In this document: piece after piece, positions 46,347-55,152 of the stretch
Layout of the letters: each line of letters begins with the position of its first letter
How positions within the stretch are numbered: the first letter of the stretch is position 1
From: Pseudomonas sp. ICMP 561
GTDB taxonomy: Bacteria; Pseudomonadota; Gammaproteobacteria; Pseudomonadales; Pseudomonadaceae
NCBI RefSeq assembly: GCF_002699985.1
Contig: NZ_LKBT01000070.1
Location: 62,001-126,000 of the forward strand
Direction: 5' to 3'
DNA length: 64,000 nt
The notes under the pieces: generated by a model
Told to the model about the DNA's origin: nothing
The model's database searches: none
What the model saw: only the letters and a program-made list of their open reading frames with translations
Made by a program: the position numbers and the translations under genes

Positions 46347-47098
46347 GAGCAGTAGGACTCGCGTTGGTCTTCGATCAGGGTAAGCGCGGCGTTCCAGCTC
46401 AACTGAATGATCTCTGCGGCTTCATCGCGATCAAACTGTTGGGCGGTCAAACGGCATACTTCCTCGCTGGGTTGCACGAGTTTACTGTTCCCGGACAGTG
46501 CTTGAACCTGTGCCTGACACGCCCGCTCCAGAAAATGGATTTCATGGAACGCCTGGGCCACGCTGCCACCGCCCGCCAACAAGCCGTGATTGCGCAGGAT
46601 CATCGCCTTATGGGGGCCAAGATCCGCCACCAGGCGTTCACGTTCTTCCAGCGAAAGGGCGATGCCCTCATAGGTGTGATAACCCAGCTTGCCGTAGAAC
46701 TTGAGCGCATGTTGAGTGATCGGCAACAGGCCATGCTCTTGCGCGGCGACTGCCATACCGGCTGCGGTATGGGTATGGATTACGCAGTTCAGGTCTTCCC
46801 GAGCCATGTGGATCGCGGAGTGGACAACGAAACCTGCGGCGTTTACCCGGCTGTTTTCCACGTCGCCATTGACCACCTGGCCATGCCGATCGATCCGCAC
46901 CAGATCACTGGCTTTCATCCGGTCGAAGATCACCCCGTAACGGTTGATCAGGAAGTGATGTTCGGGACCAGGGATGCGCAGGCTGATGTGCGTGTCGATC
47001 AAATCAGTCATGCGAAAGTGCGCCACCAGTCGATACAGCGCGGCCAGTTCACAGCGGGCCTGCCATTCCACAGCATCGATAGAATCCGGGGTGTTCAT
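46343..47098 (-). CDS. Class II aldolase/adducin family protein
   Basis: This 251-residue protein has the class II aldolase zinc motif VIHTHTAAGMAVA (about 105-117) and the later LRNHGLLAGGG histidine. The YGVIFDRMKASDLVRID phrase resembles adducin-like and decarboxylating members rather than fuculose-phosphate aldolase. It overlaps both neighbours by 4 bp, so it is tightly coupled to the transporter and the GhrA-like dehydrogenase. Substrate unknown. Confidence 0.86.
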   Translation of the reverse strand: MNTPDSIDAVEWQARCELAALYRLVAHFRMTDLIDTHISLRIPGPEHHFLINRYGVIFDRMKASDLVRIDRHGQVVNGDVENSRVNAAGFVVHSAIHMAREDLNCVIHTHTAAGMAVAAQEHGLLPITQHALKFYGKLGYHTYEGIALSLEERERLVADLGPHKAMILRNHGLLAGGGSVAQAFHEIHFLERACQAQVQALSGNSKLVQPSEEVCRLTAQQFDRDEAAEIIQLSWNAALTLIEDQRESYCS

Positions 47099-48405
47099 GA
47101 AAGCTCCTTGTTGAACGCTGACTGTTGTGTGGTGCTGCCGTCACCGCGCAGACGCGCCAGACCACAGACGCCAAACAGCGAAATGCCTGCCAGCACGCTG
47201 AAGAAAATAGCCAGAGGCAGCCATTGCCCGGCGTAGTGAGTGGCCAGCAACGTGCCGATGATGGGCGTGCTGCCACCGGCAATTGCACAGATCAGTTGGT
47301 AAGCGATAGAAATCCCGCTGTAACGCAGATGCGCCGGGAATGCCTGAGCCATGTAACCGGCAATCACTGCGTAAAGCGCTGACAAGGTGATCACAGCCAT
47401 GGCGATGCCCAAGGTCATCAACGCGAGGTTCTGGGTGCCGACCAGCAGAAACATCGGGTAAGGCATGAACATCGAGAGCAGGGCGGTCAGCATCAGGAAC
47501 CGGCCTTCGCCGATACGCTCGGCCAGCAATGCGCTAATGGGTTGGGAAATGAATTGCAGGACGGTCACGATAAACAGGCAATCCAGAATGGTCGCCCGGG
47601 AGATGCCCTGATACTGGGTCACGTAAGTGATCATGAAGGTGTTAGTGAAGAAGAAGCCCGCCGAACCGATGGTCACCGCACAGGCGGCGAAGAAAATCTG
47701 CCGCCAGCAGGTGCGCAGCACGTCCAGCACCGGGTACTTGGCGGTTTCGCCTTTCTCCGCGACTTCTTTGAATTCCGGTGACTCCTCAACGCCAAAGCGG
47801 ATCGCCAGGCCAATCAGCATCAGTACGCCACTGGCGAGGAACGGCAAACGCCAGCCCCAGTCGGCAAATTCAGCGGGCTCCAGAGACGTCACCAGTCGAA
47901 AGGCAATCAACGCCAGCAGCAAGCCTGCGGGGCTGCCCAGTTGCGCGAAGGAGGCGTAGAACGTCTTGCGGCCCTTGGGCGCATGTTCGCTGGCCATCAG
48001 TACCGCGCCGCCCCATTCGCCACCGACCGAGATGCCTTGCACGATGCGCAGCGCCACCAGACCAATGGGTGCCCAGATACCGGCGCTGGCGTAGCTCGGC
48101 AACAAGCCTATTCCGGTGGTTGCCAACCCCATCAGCAGCATGGTGAACAGCAACATCTTTTTACGCCCAAGCCGATCTCCCAAGTGACCGAACACCATCC
48201 CGGCCATGGGCCGTGCGATGAAGCCGACCGCGAAGGTGCCAAAGGCGGCGAGGGTGCTCAGGCCTGGCGTATCGCTGGGGAAGAACACCTGGCCGAGGAT
48301 CAGCGCGGCGGCTGTGGCGTAGATGTAGAAGTCGTAAAACTCGATGGTGGTGCCGATGAATGCCGCGGCAGCCGCGCGACGAGGCTGGTTGGACGAGGTT
48401 CGCAT
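47095..48405 (-). CDS. MFS transporter, metabolite:H+ symporter (MHS) family
   Basis: This 436-residue permease has twelve predicted helices. The MHS signature is AAFIGTTIEFYDFYIYATAA near residues 14-33, with GHLGDRLGRKKML in loop 2-3. MHS members import organic acids such as citrate, shikimate, proline betaine and alpha-ketoglutarate. It is the first gene of the four-gene operon and diverges from a LysR gene across 152 bp that contains a palindrome. The cargo is probably the acid fed to the aldolase and dehydrogenase (inference). Confidence 0.9.
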   Translation of the reverse strand: MRTSSNQPRRAAAAAFIGTTIEFYDFYIYATAAALILGQVFFPSDTPGLSTLAAFGTFAVGFIARPMAGMVFGHLGDRLGRKKMLLFTMLLMGLATTGIGLLPSYASAGIWAPIGLVALRIVQGISVGGEWGGAVLMASEHAPKGRKTFYASFAQLGSPAGLLLALIAFRLVTSLEPAEFADWGWRLPFLASGVLMLIGLAIRFGVEESPEFKEVAEKGETAKYPVLDVLRTCWRQIFFAACAVTIGSAGFFFTNTFMITYVTQYQGISRATILDCLFIVTVLQFISQPISALLAERIGEGRFLMLTALLSMFMPYPMFLLVGTQNLALMTLGIAMAVITLSALYAVIAGYMAQAFPAHLRYSGISIAYQLICAIAGGSTPIIGTLLATHYAGQWLPLAIFFSVLAGISLFGVCGLARLRGDGSTTQQSAFNKELS

Positions 48406-48512
48406 GCAAGGCCCTTTTAGTTTTGGCGTTATGGCAGGGATTGAGGCTGATCACGTAGCGCTCTGTGGCGCTTCCCTGCTTTATCGCTCGCTGCCTATAA
48501 TTAATCAATTTG

Positions 48513-48535
48513 CTAATACTTATTTTATGTATTAG
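48513..48535. promoter_or_regulatory. LysR-type palindrome between divergent MHS operon and regulator
   Basis: CTAATAC (48513-48519) and GTATTAG (48529-48535) are perfect complements with a 9-bp AT-rich spacer, and the pair contains a T-N11-A core. Location between the divergent starts at 48405 and 48558 fits a LysR binding site. Confidence 0.55.
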
Positions 48536-48557
48536 TCAGGCTACTAATGGTGCATTG

Positions 48558-49523
48558 ATGAACGACGACGAATTAGTCGAAGCACAGGGCAAGTGGCAAG
48601 GTCGCCGTTTTCTCAATGATCGACTGGACTGGAACCTGCTGCGCACTTACCTGGCTATCGGTCAGGAACGCAGTATCAGCCGTGCGGCAGCCAGGCTCTT
48701 CGTCACGCAATCAGCGGTCAGTCAGTCGCTCAAACGGCTTGAGGAACAGCTCGATTGCGCGTTGATTGTGCGCAAGGGGCCGCGCTTCGACCTGACGCAG
48801 GCCGGGGAAGAGGTGTTTGGCATTGCCCAGGAAATGTATGGCAATGTGTCCCGCCTGGGCACGGCGGTTGAGGGCGCCGAGGAAGAAGTCGTTGGCAAAG
48901 TGCGTGTGCTGTCCATCAGTCATGTGCAGTCACCGCTCTATGACGACTTTCTTGCGGACTTCCATCTGCTGCATCCGCGGGTCGAGCTGGAACTTGAAGT
49001 CATGCGCAGTTCAGATATTCAGAGCTCGCTGAACCAGAAAACCGCCAGCCTCGGCATCGGCCTGTGCCGCTTTCCCCAGGCAAAACTGGAGCGAGTGCTG
49101 TTGATGCGCCAGCGCTATGCATTCTTCTGTGGCAAACGACACAGGCTGTTCGGCAAACGCGGACTGGCACTGGATGCGTTACAGGGCGAAAACTTTGTCA
49201 GTTTCACCAGCGACCAGTTGGGCGGCAATCTATCGCCGCTGACGGTGTTCCGCGATCAGCAGGGTTTCACCGGAAAAATCGTTGCATCATCGCCCAGCTT
49301 TGAAGAAATTCGCCGGTTGATCATCGCCGGATACGGCATCGGTTGTTTGCCTGAACACCTGGTGGATAACGATTTGCACAACGGGCTGATCTGGCGTTTA
49401 CCACCGGCTGACGGCGTCGTGGATGTCGATATGTTTTTGATGTGGAACCGCGATCAGCGGATGAACCGCGCCGAAACGGTTTTTATCGAGTCGTTTCGGC
49501 AGGTCATCGAAGGGGCGCTTTGA
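48558..49523 (+). CDS. LysR-family regulator divergent from MHS operon
   Basis: This 321-residue LysR protein has its helix-turn-helix at about residues 42-61 (SRAAARLFVTQSAVSQSLKR), preceded by a 28-residue N-terminal extension rich in acidic residues, and an effector domain to the end. It probably activates the divergent transporter-aldolase operon in response to its substrate. The start at 48558 has little Shine-Dalgarno. It is convergent with kdgR (11-bp gap). Confidence 0.87.
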   Translation: MNDDELVEAQGKWQGRRFLNDRLDWNLLRTYLAIGQERSISRAAARLFVTQSAVSQSLKRLEEQLDCALIVRKGPRFDLTQAGEEVFGIAQEMYGNVSRLGTAVEGAEEEVVGKVRVLSISHVQSPLYDDFLADFHLLHPRVELELEVMRSSDIQSSLNQKTASLGIGLCRFPQAKLERVLLMRQRYAFFCGKRHRLFGKRGLALDALQGENFVSFTSDQLGGNLSPLTVFRDQQGFTGKIVASSPSFEEIRRLIIAGYGIGCLPEHLVDNDLHNGLIWRLPPADGVVDVDMFLMWNRDQRMNRAETVFIESFRQVIEGAL

Positions 49524-49534
49524 TCAGCAGGTTA

Positions 49535-50314
49535 TTACGCGTGCCAGCCTAACTGGCGGGAAATACGCTGCGTAGCTTCCACCAGTTGCTTGACGTAATC
49601 CTGCTTGAGTTCTTCACGAAAGCGGAAGCAGGGAAAAGACACGCTCATGCCGCCGATCACATGCCCGAAACGGTCGCGTATCGGCGCCGCCAGGCAGCGC
49701 ATGTTGTCTTCGAACTCTTCATGGTCTTCTGCATAACCCTGTTCGCGAACCACCTGAAGTTCCTGCAAATAAGCGTCGACTGTGGTCAGGGTGTTGACCG
49801 TGCGGCGCTCGAAGCTCTCTTCCTGCAGGTGTGCCAGCAGCTCCGGTTGCTCAAGCCACGCCATCAACACTTTGCCGATCCCGGTGCAATACAGCGGCGC
49901 TCGTCGACCGATGCGCGAGTACATGCGCAGGTTGTATTTGGAATCGATCTTGTGCACGTAGACGATGCTGCCTTCGTCGAGAATCCCCAGATGCACGGTC
50001 TCGCCGGTCAGCTCATTGATACGGCGCATGCCCGGTTCAGCCTCGCGGACGATGTCCAGATGAGGCAGGGCTTGCGCGCCCAGTTCAAACAGCCGAACGC
50101 TGAGCCGGTAGCGTTCTTCGGCATCCTGCACGACATAGCCACGAGCCTTGAGCGACTGCAAAAAGCGGTAAACCGTGCTTTTGGACATGTCCAGTTTCTG
50201 GGCGATTTCCGATACGCCGCTTTCCTCGGGATGTTCTGCCAATGCCTCTAGTACCGCCATGGTCCGGCCCACTGCGGAGACCAGTTCATTGTTCTGGAGA
50301 GTGCTGTTGTCCAT
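49535..50314 (-). CDS. kdgR: IclR-family repressor KdgR
   Basis: This 259-residue IclR protein has its helix-turn-helix at about 28-50 (VSEIAQKLDMSKSTVYRFLQ) and the effector domain from about 85. HLGILDEGSIVYVHKIDS and YCTGIGKVLMAWL are the KdgR-typical parts. KdgR senses 2-keto-3-deoxygluconate and represses uronate genes. ATG 50314 has GGAG five bases upstream; the frame is open to 50377, but that extension would contain the operator at 50360. It faces kdgK across 147 bp. Confidence 0.9.
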   Translation of the reverse strand: MDNSTLQNNELVSAVGRTMAVLEALAEHPEESGVSEIAQKLDMSKSTVYRFLQSLKARGYVVQDAEERYRLSVRLFELGAQALPHLDIVREAEPGMRRINELTGETVHLGILDEGSIVYVHKIDSKYNLRMYSRIGRRAPLYCTGIGKVLMAWLEQPELLAHLQEESFERRTVNTLTTVDAYLQELQVVREQGYAEDHEEFEDNMRCLAAPIRDRFGHVIGGMSVSFPCFRFREELKQDYVKQLVEATQRISRQLGWHA

Positions 50315-50359
50315 GAAGGCTCCAACGGGAACGGAAAACCCAAGGATATACGCTGGCGA

Positions 50360-50378
50360 GTCAAAACGCTGTTTCATT
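50360..50378. promoter_or_regulatory. KdgR-box-like site 1
   Basis: The 19-mer contains AAAACGCTGTTTCATT and agrees with the enterobacterial KdgR box AATRAAAYRNYRTTTYATT (recalled) at 16 of 19 positions. It lies between kdgR and kdgK, 45 bp before the kdgR start. Confidence 0.6.
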
Positions 50379-50426
50379 TTGCTTGACGAGGTGAAAAATC
50401 TGATCGAAACTCCGCCACAACTTGCA

Positions 50427-50445
50427 AGTGAAACGCCGTTTTAAA
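50427..50445. promoter_or_regulatory. KdgR-box-like site 2
   Basis: The 19-mer contains GAAACGCCGTTTTAAA and also agrees with the recalled KdgR box at 16 of 19 positions. It shares the core AAACGCYGTTT with site 1 and sits 16 bp before the kdgK start, where binding would block transcription. Confidence 0.6.
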
Positions 50446-50461
50446 AATAATAAGGCGCGTA

Positions 50462-51472
50462 ATGATGAAAGTGATTTCAAGACAACAGCCGCAATCCGTT
50501 TCACACAAACCCGTCAAAGTCGCGATGGTGGGTGAGTGCATGATTGAGATGAGAGCCGAGTCAGCCTCAGACTTCAGTCAGACGTTTGGGGGCGACACGC
50601 TCAACACGGCCGTTTATCTGGCCCGATTGAATTCAGCTGCGCACATCGCCGTGGAATACGTTACCGCCATTGGCGCGGACAGCTTCAGCGATGCCATGCG
50701 CCAGTTGTGGTGTGACGAAGGCGTCGGCAACCAGCACGTGCGAGTGATCAAGGACGCATTGCCGGGCCTCTACGTTATCCAGACCGATACTCGTGGTGAA
50801 CGACGCTTCGTGTATTGGCGTGGTCAGGCCGCAGCGCGGCGCATGTTCGACGGGCCTGAAGCAGACACCATGCTGATGGCTCTGGCCGATTACGACTACC
50901 TCTACCTGAGCGGCATCAGCCTGGCGATCCTCACGCCCGATGGCCGCGCACGCCTGTTGAAGGCTGTAGCTCAAGCCCGCAAATCCGGCACCCGGATCGT
51001 CTTCGATAACAACTTCCGTCCCCACCTGTGGCCCGACGCCAACGCTGCGCGGCAGGCCTATAGCGACATTCTGCGCCTGACTGATCTGGCCCTGATCACC
51101 TGGGATGACGACGAAGCCCTGTTTGGTTACCCAGACGTAGAGGCCTTGTTCAGCGCCTACAAAAGCTTCGGTGTGGGCGAAGTGGTAATCAAGCGAGGCG
51201 CGGCGTCATGCCTGATCGACTGCGACGGCGAACGCTTCGAAGTGCCCGCCGAACTCGTCAGCAACATCGTCGACACCACGGCGGCAGGCGACTCGTTCAG
51301 CGCCGGGTATCTCTCTTGTCGCTTACAAGGCGGCGGGCCTGATCTCGCTGCTCAGTGGGGGCACCGACTGGCCGCCCAAGTGGTTCAGCATCGGGGAGCA
51401 CTGATCCCCAGCGCCGCCATGCCCATCCTGAATATGCCTACATTTTCTTTTGCCGCAGAGGCCCGCAACTGA
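50462..51472 (+). CDS. kdgK: 2-dehydro-3-deoxygluconokinase
   Basis: This 336-residue PfkB-family kinase phosphorylates 2-keto-3-deoxygluconate to KDPG for the Entner-Doudoroff aldolase. GECMIEMRAE and the FGGDTLNTAVYLARL substrate block are at the N-terminus, and the PfkB signature DTTAAGDSFSAGYL with its catalytic Asp is near residue 280. It is the first gene of kdgK-manD-rspB-MFS-uxuB-uxuA; its stop overlaps the manD start by one base. ATG 50465 is an alternative start. kdgA, the KDPG aldolase gene, is not here. Confidence 0.93.
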   Translation: MMKVISRQQPQSVSHKPVKVAMVGECMIEMRAESASDFSQTFGGDTLNTAVYLARLNSAAHIAVEYVTAIGADSFSDAMRQLWCDEGVGNQHVRVIKDALPGLYVIQTDTRGERRFVYWRGQAAARRMFDGPEADTMLMALADYDYLYLSGISLAILTPDGRARLLKAVAQARKSGTRIVFDNNFRPHLWPDANAARQAYSDILRLTDLALITWDDDEALFGYPDVEALFSAYKSFGVGEVVIKRGAASCLIDCDGERFEVPAELVSNIVDTTAAGDSFSAGYLSCRLQGGGPDLAAQWGHRLAAQVVQHRGALIPSAAMPILNMPTFSFAAEARN

Positions 51473-52683
51473 TGAAAATCATTGAAGCTCGCGTGATCGT
51501 TACCTGTCCGGGTCGCAATCTGATCACTCTTAAGATCGTCACCGATGCCGGCATTTACGGTATCGGCGATGCGACCCTGAATGGTCGCGAACTTGCGGTG
51601 GTCGCCTACCTTGAAGAGCACGTGTTGCCTGCGCTTATCGGTCGCGACGCCCATCGCATCGAGGACATCTGGCAATACCTGTATCGCGGGGCTTACTGGC
51701 GCCGTGGCCCGGTGACCATGACCGCGATTGCTGCAGTGGACATCGCGCTGTGGGATATCAAGGCCAAGGCCGCCAACATGCCGCTGTATCAGTTGCTGGG
51801 TGGCAAGAGCCGCGAGCGGGTGATGGTCTACGGGCATGCCACGGGCAAAGACATCGAAGGTTGCCTGGACGAAGTCGCTCGCCATGTCGAACTGGGTTAC
51901 AAGGCGGTGCGCGTGCAATGCGGGATTCCCGGCATCGCCACCACTTATGGCGTCGCCAAGCGCAGTGGCGAACGCTATGAACCGGCCGACAGCGACCTGC
52001 CTGCCGAACATATGTGGGACACCGCCAAGTACCTTAACTATGTGCCCAAACTGTTTGCGGCCGTTCGTGAGCGTTTTGGTGATGACCTGCACATTCTCCA
52101 TGACGTTCACCATCGCCTTACACCGATCGAAGCGGGGCGCCTGGGCAAATCCGTAGAGCCGTACAACCTTTTCTGGCTGGAGGACTGCACCCCGGCTGAA
52201 AATCAGGAGGCTTTTCGTCTGATCCGTCAGCACACCACCACGCCACTGGCGGTGGGTGAGGTCTTCAACTCGATTCATGACTGCCGCGAGCTGATTCAGG
52301 AACAGTTGATCGACTATATCCGTGCCACCCTGGTTCACGCAGGTGGCATTACCCATGTGCGACGGATTGCCGATTTTGCTGCGCTGTTTCAGGTGCGGAC
52401 CGGCTTTCACGGCGCCACCGACCTGTCGCCGGTGTGCATGGGCGCTGCCCTGCATTTCGATACCTGGGTGCCCAACTTCGGCATTCAGGAGCACATGCCT
52501 CATGACGAACGCATCGACGAAGTCTTTCCTCATGCCTATCGCTTTGAAGACGGCCATTTCACCCCAGGCGAAACCCCGGGCCATGGCGTCGACATCGACG
52601 AAACCCTCGCAGCGAAATATCCGTACAAACGCGCCAGCCTGCCGGTCAATCGCCTGGAAGACGGCACGCTCTGGCACTGGTAA
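51472..52683 (+). CDS. manD: D-mannonate dehydratase, enolase superfamily (ManD/RspA)
   Basis: This 403-residue enolase-superfamily protein of the ManD subgroup dehydrates D-mannonate (some members D-gluconate) to 2-keto-3-deoxygluconate. MVYGHATGKD, the Arg of KAVRVQ with the Tyr of TYGV, and the metal ligands in DVHHRL, WLEDCTP and AVGEVF are visible. HGATDLSPV carries the residue after the late active-site His-Gly. Length matches the subgroup (402-405). It is coupled to kdgK by a TGATG overlap. UxuA, an unrelated enzyme for the same reaction, is encoded four genes further on. Confidence 0.92.
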   Translation: MKIIEARVIVTCPGRNLITLKIVTDAGIYGIGDATLNGRELAVVAYLEEHVLPALIGRDAHRIEDIWQYLYRGAYWRRGPVTMTAIAAVDIALWDIKAKAANMPLYQLLGGKSRERVMVYGHATGKDIEGCLDEVARHVELGYKAVRVQCGIPGIATTYGVAKRSGERYEPADSDLPAEHMWDTAKYLNYVPKLFAAVRERFGDDLHILHDVHHRLTPIEAGRLGKSVEPYNLFWLEDCTPAENQEAFRLIRQHTTTPLAVGEVFNSIHDCRELIQEQLIDYIRATLVHAGGITHVRRIADFAALFQVRTGFHGATDLSPVCMGAALHFDTWVPNFGIQEHMPHDERIDEVFPHAYRFEDGHFTPGETPGHGVDIDETLAAKYPYKRASLPVNRLEDGTLWHW

Positions 52684-52743
52684 GACAATCAAATCATCAC
52701 AACAAGAACATCAGGCGGCGGCCGCCCTGACAGGAGTTACCCG

Positions 52744-53775
52744 ATGAAAGCCTTTCAAGTAAGAGCACCTTTTGAGTTCGGCCTGGCCCAGGTCGAGGTG
52801 CCGCAAATCGCACCCGGCGAAGTCAAGGTGGACGTGGCCTACGCCGGTATCTGCGGCTCGGACATGCACATCATCCACGGCCAGAACGCTTTCGTGCGTT
52901 TCCCTCGAGTAACCGGCCATGAGTTCTCTGGCGTGGTGCGCGAAGTGGGTGAAGGCGTCGAACACCTCAAGGCTGGCGACCGCGTGTGCATCGACCCGGT
53001 AATCAGCTGCGGGACTTGCTACCCGTGCCGGATCAATCGCCCCAACGTCTGCACCAAACTGCAAGTGATTGGCGTGCACCGCGACGGTGGTTTCAGCGAG
53101 CAGGTCTGCGTCCCGGCCAGCAACGCCCATCGTCTTCCTGACTCGATGTCCCTGAGTCACGCGGCGCTGGTGGAGCCTTACTCCATTGCGCTCAACGTGC
53201 TGGATCGCATGCACGTGCATCCGGGAGACAGTCTGCTGATCTATGGGGCTGGCGTGATTGGCCTGACCCTGGTGCAGATGGCTCGGGCGCTGGGTTTGAC
53301 CGACATTACCGTCACCGACGTGATTGATGCGCGTCTGGAAACCGCCAAAGCCCTGGGCGCCAGCCGTACCCTCAACGGTCAGGCTGTCGACGTTGAAGCC
53401 ACGATGCGTGAGTTGACCCACGGCGAAGGCGTGCCGCTGATTGTCGACGCGGCGTGCATTCCGTCCTTGATGCCGCAAATGGTCCGCCTGGCCTCACCAG
53501 CCGGGCGTATCGGCTTGCTGGGCTTCAATGCAACCCCGAGTGATCTGGTGCAACTGGAGATGATCAAGAAGGAGCTGACGCTGGTGGGCTCACGCCTGAA
53601 CAACCGCAAGTTTCCCAAGGTGATCGAGCTGATTGCCAGCGGCAAATTGCAGGTTCAGGAGCTGGTCAGCCATCAAGTGTCTTTCGACGAGATGCCAGCA
53701 GCCATCGACCTGATCGAAAACCACCCTGAGCAGACCCGCAAGGTGCTGGTGCAGTTGGGTGAAGCGCGTCACTAG
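52744..53775 (+). CDS. Zinc alcohol dehydrogenase, RspB-like (probable aldonate 5-dehydrogenase)
   Basis: This 343-residue medium-chain dehydrogenase has the catalytic-zinc motif GICGSDMHIIHG (about 36-47) with GHEFSGVV, structural zinc cysteines in CGTCYPCRINRPNVC, and a Rossmann loop GAGVIGLTLV. In enterobacteria rspB follows rspA, as here. In this setting the likely reaction is oxidation of L-gulonate or L-idonate at C5 to fructuronate, which UxuB can then reduce. AGGAG precedes the start. Confidence 0.87.
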   Translation: MKAFQVRAPFEFGLAQVEVPQIAPGEVKVDVAYAGICGSDMHIIHGQNAFVRFPRVTGHEFSGVVREVGEGVEHLKAGDRVCIDPVISCGTCYPCRINRPNVCTKLQVIGVHRDGGFSEQVCVPASNAHRLPDSMSLSHAALVEPYSIALNVLDRMHVHPGDSLLIYGAGVIGLTLVQMARALGLTDITVTDVIDARLETAKALGASRTLNGQAVDVEATMRELTHGEGVPLIVDAACIPSLMPQMVRLASPAGRIGLLGFNATPSDLVQLEMIKKELTLVGSRLNNRKFPKVIELIASGKLQVQELVSHQVSFDEMPAAIDLIENHPEQTRKVLVQLGEARH

Positions 53776-53842
53776 TCCGATGTAGATACGAGTGCCCATC
53801 TGGGCACCCTCACCGAATAAACATAAAAAGCGGGAGGTTCCA

Positions 53843-55141
53843 ATGTTTGGTCAAGGTCGTACGTTAATTATCATCATGCTGTTCCTGGCAGGCGTCATTA
53901 ACTACCTGGATCGCTCGGCATTGTCCGTGGCAGCCCCTTTCATCCAGAAGGACTACGGTCTGACGACGGGTGAGATGGGCATGATCTTCAGTAGTTTTTT
54001 CGTCGGCTACGCGGCGTTCAACTTTATCGGTGGCTGGGCGGCTGACCGCTACGGCGCGAAAACCACACTGCTGTTGGCGATGGTGCTGTGGTCTCTGTTC
54101 AGCGGCCTTACCGTGCTGACTGTAGGTTTCGCCTCGTTGGTGCTGATCCGCATCCTGTTCGGCATGGGTGAAGGGCCGTTGAGCGTCACCACCAGCAAGA
54201 TGGTCAACAACTGGTATACGCCAAAACAGCGTGCCAGGGCGCTGGGGTCGTCGATGTCCGGTACACCTCTGGGCGGCGCGATTTCCGGGCCGGTAGTGGG
54301 CTTCATCGCCATCAGCTACGGCTGGAAAGTGTCGTTCATTATCATCATGGTGGTAGGGCTGATCTGGGCGGCAGTGTGGTTCAAGTTCGTCAAGGACAAG
54401 CCTGAAGGCAAGGTGTCCGAGGAAATCCAGCGCGCCGAAGGCACCAGCGAAGTGGCTTCGTTGCCGGTGCATCCGCTGCGTTATTACCTCAAACAACCTA
54501 CCGTGCTGTTCACTTCACTGGCGTTCTTTTCCTATAACTACACGCTGTTCTTCTTCCTGACCTGGTTCCCCAGCTACCTGACCATGGCTCACGGTCTGAA
54601 CGTCAAGGACATGAGTATCGCCACCGTGATTCCGTGGCTGCTGGGTTTCCTCGGTCTGGCCTTGGGCGGTTTCATCTCCGACTTCGTGTTCAAGAAGACC
54701 GGGCGGATGATGTTCTCCCGCAAAGTCGTACTGGTCACGTGCCTGCTGGCTTGCGCAGGCTGTATTGCACTGGCTGGTATTGTCAAAACCCTTTATCCGG
54801 CGGTCATTCTCGTCGCACTGGCGGTGTTCTTCCTGTACCTGACCGGCGCCATTTACTGGGCGATCATTCAGGACACCGTGCCTGCTGCCCGGGTGGGTGG
54901 CGTCAGCGGCTTCATGCATTTCCTGGCGAACACCTCGGGGATCATTGGTCCGACCCTGACCGGTTTTCTGGTGCAGTTCACCGGCTCGTTCACCAGCGCA
55001 TTCCTGCTGGCAGGGCTGTTGACCGTGATCGGCGCGGTCTGTGTGGCGCGCTACGTAAAACCGCTAAGCGCTGCAGACACCGGTGAAGCGGCTGTCCCGG
55101 TTCCGCAACATGATTCGGCCTTGAGCCATCCCAGAACATAA
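53843..55141 (+). CDS. MFS transporter, anion:cation symporter type (hexuronate/aldonate)
   Basis: This 432-residue permease has twelve predicted helices and the ACS-family opening FLAGVINYLDRSALSVAAPF, like ExuT, DgoT and GudP, followed by GWAADRYGAKTTL in the 2-3 loop. GGGAGG precedes ATG 53843. Placed between sugar-acid dehydrogenases, it probably imports the hexuronate or hexonate substrate of the operon with protons. Confidence 0.91.
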   Translation: MFGQGRTLIIIMLFLAGVINYLDRSALSVAAPFIQKDYGLTTGEMGMIFSSFFVGYAAFNFIGGWAADRYGAKTTLLLAMVLWSLFSGLTVLTVGFASLVLIRILFGMGEGPLSVTTSKMVNNWYTPKQRARALGSSMSGTPLGGAISGPVVGFIAISYGWKVSFIIIMVVGLIWAAVWFKFVKDKPEGKVSEEIQRAEGTSEVASLPVHPLRYYLKQPTVLFTSLAFFSYNYTLFFFLTWFPSYLTMAHGLNVKDMSIATVIPWLLGFLGLALGGFISDFVFKKTGRMMFSRKVVLVTCLLACAGCIALAGIVKTLYPAVILVALAVFFLYLTGAIYWAIIQDTVPAARVGGVSGFMHFLANTSGIIGPTLTGFLVQFTGSFTSAFLLAGLLTVIGAVCVARYVKPLSAADTGEAAVPVPQHDSALSHPRT

Positions 55142-55152
55142 GGAGTGTGTCG

